From: Chamaea fasciata
Taxonomy: Eukaryota; Chordata; Aves; Passeriformes; Sylviidae
DNA: 64,000 nt
Assembly (NCBI GenBank): GCA_029207755.1
Contig: JARCOQ010000006.1
Coordinates: 2,458,846-2,522,845 of the forward strand
Reading direction: 5' to 3'
Shown: one piece after another, positions 55,770 to 64,000 of the stretch
Numbering within the stretch: the stretch's first letter is position 1
How the letters are laid out: every line of letters begins with the position of its first letter
The notes under the pieces: generated by a model
Seen by the model: the letters and a program-made list of their open reading frames with translations, nothing else
What the model was told of the DNA's origin: nothing
Database searches by the model: none
Made by a program: the position numbers and the translations under genes

Positions 55770-58610
55770 TCCCTGCTATTTTTTGCTGATGAGATACAGC
55801 GTCCCACATAAAAATTCCTATCCTGTAACACATCAGACTTTGTTCAGCCAACGACTTTCTCCTAACACCATCTCATCAGCCACTAACCTCAACTGTGCCC
55901 AACCTCTGCTACACAAAACTTTGACTTATCCCTTGGAAGCATCCAGCTTGATCCCACTATCAGTGGTGGGCTTTTTTGTGTCCCAGTGGGTTATTTCATT
56001 AGGATGTGGCCCTGGAAACCTTATTCCAGGCTGATTGTGCAGCTAGTGAGAAGGAAGACTTCTCGATGATGCATTTTCCCACCAAAATAGAAACAGATTA
56101 AACATAAACAGATTTCAGCTTCCAGCATGGCAGTCCTGGGGCAGGAGACTGAACCAGCTTTAACTACTGAAGTCACACAGGGAAGAATTTGTGGGAAAAA
56201 AAAAAAAGAAGAATAAAAGTTTCTGAAAAAAAAGGAGTGTGGTTTCTGTATTACAGCAGACACGTGCTGCAGATGGATTAAATGCCATGTAGGCTGGTGA
56301 GAAAAAAACCAACTTTGCTCCTCCCCTGAAACAGAAGTTGGGACAATTCACATCAAAACCAGATCAAACACAAAGCAAAAGTCACCAAATGCTTCAAAAG
56401 CAGCGAACTGTACCAAATTCAGATGTTAAAGCATCACTGGGAAAAAAAAAACAAGCTACAATGCCCTGTGGTACGAAACTCTGAAAATGTATATTAAAAA
56501 CTGTGCAACAGAGAATTTTTCCATATTTTTCGTCCCAAGAATAAAGACTGGGATAAATCAACAGCTGAAAGGTCTGAAAGTCATCTCGCTGTGAGCTTTT
56601 GTTAATAAAAATCAGAGTATGGATGAAATCATTCAAGCTGAAAGGAAGAGCAAATGTTTTAGAAAGTATTTTCCTTTGAAAAGGAAAAATCTGCCTCACG
56701 GTGAAGAGAAGGAGCAAATCAGTTCGTGACATTTCTTTCTTTTTGTGACAGGGAAAATTTATGAAAATTATGATTGCTGCATAAGGAGAAGTCATTTCAT
56801 TAGAAGCAAGACATGAAGCACCGAGGAAGAATTTCTTCCCCTGCTAAGGCTCAAACCCCAGGGCTGCCCCCATGAGATTACAAAGCAGGGTTGCCCAGGG
56901 CAGAGTGTGGGGACCAAAGCTGAGGCTGAGCATCCTGCTCATCATCTGCATCCCATCACTTAACCAGCATTTCCAATTAAGCACCTCTTACAGATTCATC
57001 ATGGACTTCAGCAAGCTGACAGCCCTTCCAAAAGCCCAGAAACAGCCACTTTAAAAACAATGAAAACTCCTGAACACCTGCCTGAGGGATGAACACACTG
57101 GTGTCTAGCAGATATTATCTCTTTTTTTATTTAAGGGCAAATAAAATTGAAGCGGGGAGTAGATGTTTTAAAGCAGTTAATGCAGAGCTGGGTTGCCAGC
57201 CAACATCTCACTAAAACATCTTCCCAAATGGTACATTTCAGGATTCAAAGCACATAAAAATAAAGAAACAGATATTAAACACATTATGATCAAGCCTCTG
57301 GCTGCTTGGCAAAAGGACTTGTAACAGATTCACCTCCAAAGCAAAACAGTAGCTGGGAAGCGTCCTCCAGCAAAGCTGACCTCATTGATCAACTGGGTCA
57401 AATCCAGTGCCATACTGGGCTTCCCAATTTGTTTTCATGCTGTGGACACCTGTTAGCATCCCTGGTGAAATATTTGAGGGTGGTTTCAGTGCTGCTCATG
57501 GCACCTGAGCTCGGTGGGACCACAGTGGCAGCTGAGGAGCAGAAAATTCGTTTCCTGTGACGTGTCATTTGAGCAAACAAATCCCCATCCTGCCCAAGGT
57601 GTGTCTGAGCTCCGGGACGGCCAAACTGAGCCTCTGGCAGCTCTGGGAGGAAGTGGAGCAGCACCACGATGTGGGTGTTGAGGTCTTTTTGTCCCCCAGC
57701 ACCTGCAGGGTGCTGCAGGACTCTTTCCTTCCATCTTTCCTTCCCCAGCAGCCTTGGAAGACGTGGTGACCTGGCAGCAGCGTGGTCCGAGGCAGCTGGA
57801 GGCACTGATCCACTGCAGCTGGAGTTTCGGGTTGGTTTTTTGACAGTAAATTATGTCTGTAAGGGACACCTGCTCTGGCAGTGTGCAAAAGCAGAGTCCT
57901 TGTCCTCTCCACTGAGTGTTTGTTCCAAGACCAGGCTGGGAAGAAAAAATCCAGCCAACACCACCCTCCATGGGGAGCCCCAGGTGTTTCAGCCACTCCT
58001 GGGGCTCCCTGCACGTTCCAGTTTGGGGAAGCATTGAAGGGCAGAGCTCCAGCCCCTCCAAATAATTTCATTTTTGTCCAGATTTAACTCCCCCCAGACC
58101 CTTCACAGTCTTCTTGGTCACCACCTGTGGTTTTGAGTTCATCTTTGGGATCAAGGCAGGGACACATGGAACATCCCAAACATCCCAGCAAGTGCCTGCT
58201 GAACTCCCATGACTTCCACACATCAGAGTCTTCTTACATGGATTAAAACACCAACACAACGTGAATCCTGACCAACTTCTCTCCAGAAAAAACCCAACTC
58301 AGCTTCCACATTACTCCACCACCTTTCTGCAGCTTAATCCCTTGCACCATTTCCCCCTCCCGCAGAGCTCTCACCTCCTCACAAGTTTTCTCTGTGAGGA
58401 AGAACCTTAAATAACCAAACTGCAGCTGCAGAGACCTCCCTGCTCAGACCCACCTGTGCCTCAGAAACTCAGATGTCAGTTTAGATGCCATAATATCCAC
58501 TCATTTTGGGGGATAAAGAGCAACATTTCATCCTTGAAAGTAGTTTGTCTCAAATACATTTTTTTTTTGCAAAATCATGGCCTTGTTCACATGATCTTGT
58601 CGATTTAGCA
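55770..58610. other. Unannotated block, no gene recognised
   Basis: AT-rich with A-runs near 56190 and 56440. Overlapping frames on both strands at 57400-58070 have no recognisable domain. Confidence 0.4.
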
Positions 58611-58611
58611 A

Positions 58612-58722
58612 GCTGGTCTAGTGGAAGGTGTCCCTACACACAGCAAGGGGTTGGATTAAGTGGTCTTTAAGGTCTCTTTCAACCCAGAACATTTTATGGT
58701 TCTGTGGTTCTATGACTTCTCC
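58612..58722 (+). mobile_element. CR1 3' end
   Basis: It has agtggaaggtgtccctacac and ggtctttaaggtctctttca, ending tggttctatgac. Confidence 0.8.
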
Positions 58723-58784
58723 ACCCCCTTGTACAAGACTGGAAGCAGCCCATACTAATATTTTTTGTTTGCTTGCTTTTTAGG

Positions 58785-58820
58785 TGTTTTTTTTTTGTTT
58801 GTTTGTTTGTTTTTTTTTCT
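58785..58820. repeat. T-rich (TTTG)n simple repeat
   Basis: The sequence tttttttttgtttgtttgtt followed by a T-run is a short simple repeat. Confidence 0.8.
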
Positions 58821-60602
58821 CCAATTAAGGACCAGGTCTAGTTGAATTTTGAACCTACCAACTTCCTCTAGAGTGACAGCAGTTTGACCTTGTCCTTCCT
58901 CAAAGCTCAGCCCAAGGTAAGACCTGAGGTTGCCAAGAATCTGCTGAGTGAGGTGCAGCCAAGATGGGCACCTTCCAAGGGGGAAAAGGAGCCATGAAGA
59001 GGTAAAACACAGCTTAGTTGTAGTATAAACTCCATCAATACCTGAAGTGTTTCACTTTAAAGAGCTGCTCCCCTCCCTCCAGTTCTGCAAAGGGAAAATT
59101 GCTCACCAAGGCACACAAATCACATCCAAAGGAAGCAGAACCCAGCCAAGCAGCTCAGACATAGCCCCCACCCCACAAATGCTCTCTGCAGCAGCAAAAC
59201 TATGGATTACAGTATTTCCTTCCCCAAATATTGTACATGTCACCTGGTACACCACCCATTTCCTGCACTACAACATACGCGCTGGGCAGAAGCACCTGGG
59301 TAAGAGAGGACGGGAGAGGAAGGGAAAATGTCTTGCATATGGATGGACACCTATAAAATGCATTAAAAATCAAGTTTGGGGATTAAAGTCCCTCAGCAAT
59401 GGTCAACCAAAATCTAGTTTCTCTCTGCAGCTTTCTTCCTTCTTGGACCTCCCCAGATAACCCTTCCAGTTTCCCCAAGCAATAGTTTACCTCCTTCCCC
59501 AGCGAGCTCATCCCTTGGCTCCACAGGTACCAACTGTGCCCTCTCTCACCCCAAATGTTGCTGAATTTCGACGAAGCTCAGAGCAACTGGTGGAGTTAGT
59601 AAGACAAACACCACATTTTGTGTCAGAACTGGAGGATTTACGCATCAAAAGCTTGTCTGGCTTCTCCCCAGCTGCAGCCGTTTACCTGCTGCCAGGTATC
59701 ACTTCCCCTGAAATGCACACCCACCTTAGGCCACCACAGGTAAAAGGAGCACAGCCCTTGGAAATACACAAAATAATTAAGTTTTTCCAGCCTGCCTTAT
59801 CTCCCTGTGGACATCCACATACAAAAATCCCCAACCCAAAAATCTGCCTGCCCTCAGAAAGACTCTGTGTGAAAAGGGAACAGGTCCCTGACCAAGCACT
59901 GCTGGTTCTGCACCACAAGGAGATCGTCCATGTGTTTAATGCATCACAAATCCATCCCACCACCAACTGGAGCTGCGAGGGGTCCACGTGTCCCTTGCCA
60001 AATTCCTGTGTAATTTTTCATTCCTTCTTCTTAATCATTGCATAATCCAGGGAAGATTTGTAGAGCAATATTAAAGGAAAAGTCGCTGGTGCAGAGAGAG
60101 GAAAACACCGGTGACGGTGCCAGCCTGACAGGGGATTTCCATGCTTTGCTCTTGGAAAGGCCTGATAAGATGGATATATTTGTTTTAGCTTTCAGCAAGG
60201 AACCTCAAGGATTTGGATTACAAAATCCTTAAATAACATCACGAGGACTGAGCTCTGGAAAAGGAGATAGGAGAAGTTAATGGTGTTAGCACCCACTGAC
60301 CTGGCTAATCCCATTGCTGACCTGTGTCTGGCTGGGCAAACGTGTTCCTGAAACCTGGATGTGGTTCAGAGCACATGGTTTTGGGGCAAGACAGTGCAAT
60401 TCCAATTGTACCACTATTGGGTGCAATTCCAGAATTTCGTGGATTTTGGTTTGTATCAGCAGGGACCAGACGTTCTCCTCTGTCTCCTCCACCTCCAGTG
60501 TCCTCTGTGCTTGGTACTGTGAAAAAATGTCACCAAAGCAGCTGCACTTGTGTTTTACCAACAAACCCAAAGCACATCTGATTGAACTCCCTCTTCTTTT
60601 CT

Positions 60603-60725
60603 GTTGGAAGGGATCTTAAAGACAATTTAGTTCCACGCTGCTGCCTTGGGCAGAGACTTTCCATTAAACCAGGTTGCTGCGAACCCATCCAATCCTGAGC
60701 ACTTCCAGGGATGGGGAAGCCAATC
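60603..60725 (-). mobile_element. CR1 3' fragment
   Basis: It has gttggaagggatcttaaaga, then aaccaggttgctgcgaaccc and gagcacttccagggatgggg. Confidence 0.8.
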
Positions 60726-63700
60726 TGCCCAAAATGAAGGATCTGTTTTATTGAAAATGTGGATCGACTCAACCGTCCCACTGGACCAAATACAATCAAA
60801 GCAGGGATGTGTTTAGAAACACCAATGTGAAAAAGGTTTGCTCCTATAGGTGCAGGCCCACCAGTGTCAGCAGTAGCTGCGCTTAGCTGCAATTACCTAG
60901 ATTAGCATGGCTTGATCTCAGTGGAGACAAGTTGTTGAGGAAGCCCGTAAACTTAGCAGGCAAACAGCACTAAAAACCTAAACTGTCTGCAGCTGCAACC
61001 CTCCTGAAAGCTGAACCTGTGGTTGCTACACCCTTGGCAACGTATTTTTGAGGCAACCACCCCTTTGGTGCAGTTTCCCATCTGTTCAGGCAACAGGTAC
61101 ATCAGCTGCCGGTATCGGTTTTTCAGGACTGAATTTCAATAAAAATCGCACGTCTCAGAAGGATGTGAGAGCAGTTGATGTCTGTGCACTGATCGTTATG
61201 CCTAATTAACATAAAAATGAGGTCTTCCTAATCACCTGCAAGAGGAAACCTGCTTGCAGAACAAGCTACTGGGGAAAAAAAAAAAATAAATTACTCCTCA
61301 GGGAGGCAGTTGTCAGAAATAAGGCGGAGGGTGGATGTGTTTATTTATACCCAGCAGCTCCAGGTAGGGGCTGCAGGTCCTGACACGCTGCCTGGTGTGG
61401 TTTCTGTGAGGAGTTTTCTCTTTCCTGTCCCCATTCCAAGCTCAGCTCCAACAGCCCAATGCTGAAGGTGTGCGCTGGGAATGATGGTTTGCACTCTGCG
61501 CAGCAGTCCCTGCAAATCCCAGGGTATTTTTGAGGATGCAGCAGGCCAGGTCAGCTCACCTCAGCGGTATCAAATTTCATGTAGAAGTTTGAAGCTTCAC
61601 CGGAAAGAGATGGGGAGAAGTGCCAGTGGGATTTAGGAGCACCACTCCCTTGTGATTTCTGGTCTCTGGGAAAACTCTGTGTTTCCAAAACGTCCTCCAA
61701 GGATCAGCCTGCACACCAGCAAGTCCCAAAATGTGAGAGCAATCTTTAAAGGGTTCAGAAGCACTGCAGTTGGCGGCGGCTTTGACTGAAACTGCAAATC
61801 CGAGTGAGGGAAACACCACTTTATGCCTTGGCCAACCAAAGCATAATCCACCAGGATCCACCAGTGCAGGGCTGGGATGATTCCTGACCCACCACCTCCT
61901 GTCTCATCTCATGAAGTTTGGTCACAATTGCACGTGCTTGGGGAGAAGATGAAGCCGTGGCACTTTTCTGAGGAGCAATCCTTGAGGGAGAGTCTGTGGG
62001 ACCGTGGCCAGGCAGTGCTGCAGGGTACCCCTGGAGGGGAGCAGCAGCATCCCAGAGATAAATGAAATTTCAAGTTACTGAGAGAACAAACACCAGAGGA
62101 AGGAGCCAACCACAATTACTGACTTATCTTGCAGGAAAGATATTTCAGTTATTGTGGGTAGCACCGAAAACAACAGCTCGGTGACGGGCGCTGCTGGAAC
62201 TGGTGGAGGAAACCACAAGTGTTGAGCTCTTCTGCAAATCCACAGGGCACGTCAGCATGGCTCCCACCTCCCAAAAACTGCTGGCAACACAGCTGGAGGA
62301 GGACATGGATGGTGCAGAGGTTGTGGATGGCTTTGTTTAAACAAAATCCGTGGTTTTAGCGCTCCCCCTCTCAAAAACACGGCACTCGGCACGGCAGTGG
62401 TGTCATGGGACTGTCCCCTCCACACCCCGATGGTTTCTGCCCTTTTGAGCAGCTCTGGCAGTGTTTTGCACACTCAAATACAGCTCCACACAATGCCACG
62501 TCTCCATCACACTGAGCACCTTGCTCTGATTGCTTTCAACACACACCGGTGCTCTTCCCAACCCAGGACCTCACAAACGGTGGGACCACTGACGTTCTAC
62601 CTGTCCCATCACTCACGCCTGCCCCTGATGCTCTGGGGGCAGAAGTTCCCCCAGTTTTCCCCATCAAAACAAATTTTTCAGAAAATAAATACATTGCACA
62701 AAGTATTGTAGATGAACACCCCAACGTATTTGCCTTAACCTTTTCTACTCTCTACAAAAGAGGAAGTGAGAGAATTACAAGCAAATTTTTTAATGCCATC
62801 AGATTTAGTCAAATTTAGTGAGGACACCAGACTTAGCATCAATGTAGAGTTTAGAATGAAACAAAAAACTTGATTTTGTACATAAAACCTGAAGTCGCCC
62901 AAAATTCCAGTAATTCTTTCCTCTCTCTTTCTATTCCTACGAGACACCATAATTTTAAATATTGGATAATTTGAGTCTGGAGCTTGAAGGTTTCTCCAAA
63001 ACACCAGCTCTTTTTGGATACAGACTGATGTCGCTGTACCTCATTTGCTTAATTAGTGATTTACAGAAAGATCTCTCCAGGAGAAGGGGGAAACGCTTCA
63101 AATGAAAAGCTCCAAGTGCAGAATCAAGAGACCATCCCCAACGACTGTTCACTCCAATTTCATACATAATTTTGGGCCACACTGTATCAGCCTGCTGTGA
63201 CTGATGCCATTACACTTCCTAAATACAAAAGTGAACTCTGCAAGAGGCCAAGCACAATTTCCCCGAGTTTTTCCTGACAGGAGGATGTTGCTTTTACAAA
63301 ATCGCGCTGGGATGAGAAGTCAGCGCACAGAATAAACACACAAATCCCGACGCTGCTGCACAGCCCTGAAGGAGTTTTCCCCTTATTTCAGCACTTTGTT
63401 TTTATCACTGCAGCCTTCCTTTCCCCCAAGCACTTGGCTTGTGCTGACCGCTGCACCCCGGCACACAAATCCTTCTCCAAAGGGGTGTTCGGGCACCGCG
63501 GAGCACGGAGAGAGCTCTTGCACAGATGTGCACGTTGCAAGAAACAATAATTCATGCAAATCCCTGCTCCAAGCAAATTCCACAGCAGTGCATCTTATCA
63601 CAAGCCAAACAAACAGTACGAATACGCTGGAGAACGGTAAAACCTGCGTTCAAAGAATTCGCTCTTGTTGCAGCTTGAATTTCCGCCTCTCCTTCCAACA

Positions 63701-64000
63701 ACTCTCTGCCGACACCAAAGACCAAGCAGCCATTAACTGAACCCACTAATCAGATGTGAAAACCCAAACTGCGAGAGGAAGCAAAGCCTCTGTTAGAGTA
63801 GATATTTGGGAGTCTCTGTGGTGACTCCTAAAAGGGTGAAGACCCTCTTTGCTTCAGGGAGAGGAGGCAGAGACCAGCAGTGAGCATCACCCTCCCAGTG
63901 ATGCTTCCAAGCACAACCACCACGGCAGAAACAACCCAGCAAGGCAAGAATGCAGATATTAAAGCAGCACAACAACTGCTTCTAAATCCATTTAACTCTG
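60726..64000. other. Unannotated block at right edge
   Basis: No gene, CR1 or RNA recognised. The interval is single-copy-looking and could be PTPRA 5' intron or sequence upstream of the gene. Confidence 0.4.

Noticed and set aside
57398..58071. Overlapping 135-191-codon minus-strand frames
   Set aside because: Three overlapping frames with no splice-consistent extension or motif; GC-richer local composition explains them.
59515..60045. 176-codon plus-strand frame preceded by an acceptor-like CCACAG
   Set aside because: It opens with TTG rather than ATG, shows no known motif, and one such frame is expected by chance; a protein search would be needed to revive it.
1..64000. CRISPR arrays, prokaryotic operons, tRNA or rRNA genes
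   Set aside because: None seen; the sequence is vertebrate nuclear DNA with spliced genes and LINEs. A tRNAscan-SE or Infernal run would be needed to exclude small RNAs fully.

Overview
The window looks like nuclear DNA from a bird. It carries many truncated CR1 LINE copies (about 35 recognisable pieces, most of them 3' ends), compact GC-rich genes at the left end, and a gene order that matches vertebrate PTPRA-GNRH2-MRPS26 synteny (human 20p13). The species cannot be fixed from the sequence.

All three genes lie on the minus strand, so transcription runs from high to low coordinates. (1) PTPRA, receptor-type protein tyrosine phosphatase alpha: 21 coding exons between 29699 (start) and 6580 (stop). 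I traced every splice junction by GT/AG and reading phase. The exons join into one intact 807-codon frame with signal peptide, short Ser/Thr/Pro-rich ectodomain, one membrane helix, active D1 and degenerate D2 phosphatase domains, and a C-terminal YANF tail. (2) GNRH2, precursor of the GnRH-II decapeptide: coding exons at 3427-3564, 2752-2817 and 2650-2670, with a likely noncoding first exon near 3895-3940. (3) MRPS26, mitochondrial ribosomal protein S26: exons 1 and 2 at 1466-1728 and 575-712; the rest lies beyond the left edge.

Layout: 1-470 is a CR1 fragment in MRPS26 intron 2. 780-1440 is a C-rich repeat in MRPS26 intron 1. 1741-1770 holds two perfect CRE palindromes at the MRPS26 promoter. 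1860-2560 is a GGGACA-type minisatellite between MRPS26 and GNRH2. 2860-3260 is a G-rich GGGGATAA array in GNRH2 intron 2. 3970-6300 is intergenic with one CR1. 6300-29700 is the PTPRA coding region with CR1-filled introns. 29.7-64 kb has no recognisable coding gene; it most likely holds the PTPRA 5' noncoding exons, large 5' introns and upstream sequence, with CR1 pieces, a 17-bp-unit minisatellite, a 300-bp pyrimidine tract and three CpG-richer patches that are candidate first exons or enhancers.

I found no novel multi-gene system. The most useful items are the GNRH2 gene in repeat-rich GC DNA with an unusually short predicted precursor, the 18-nt phase-neutral PTPRA microexon, the mirrored D1/D2 exon pattern, the paired CREs, and a few repeat pairs of unrecognised family.
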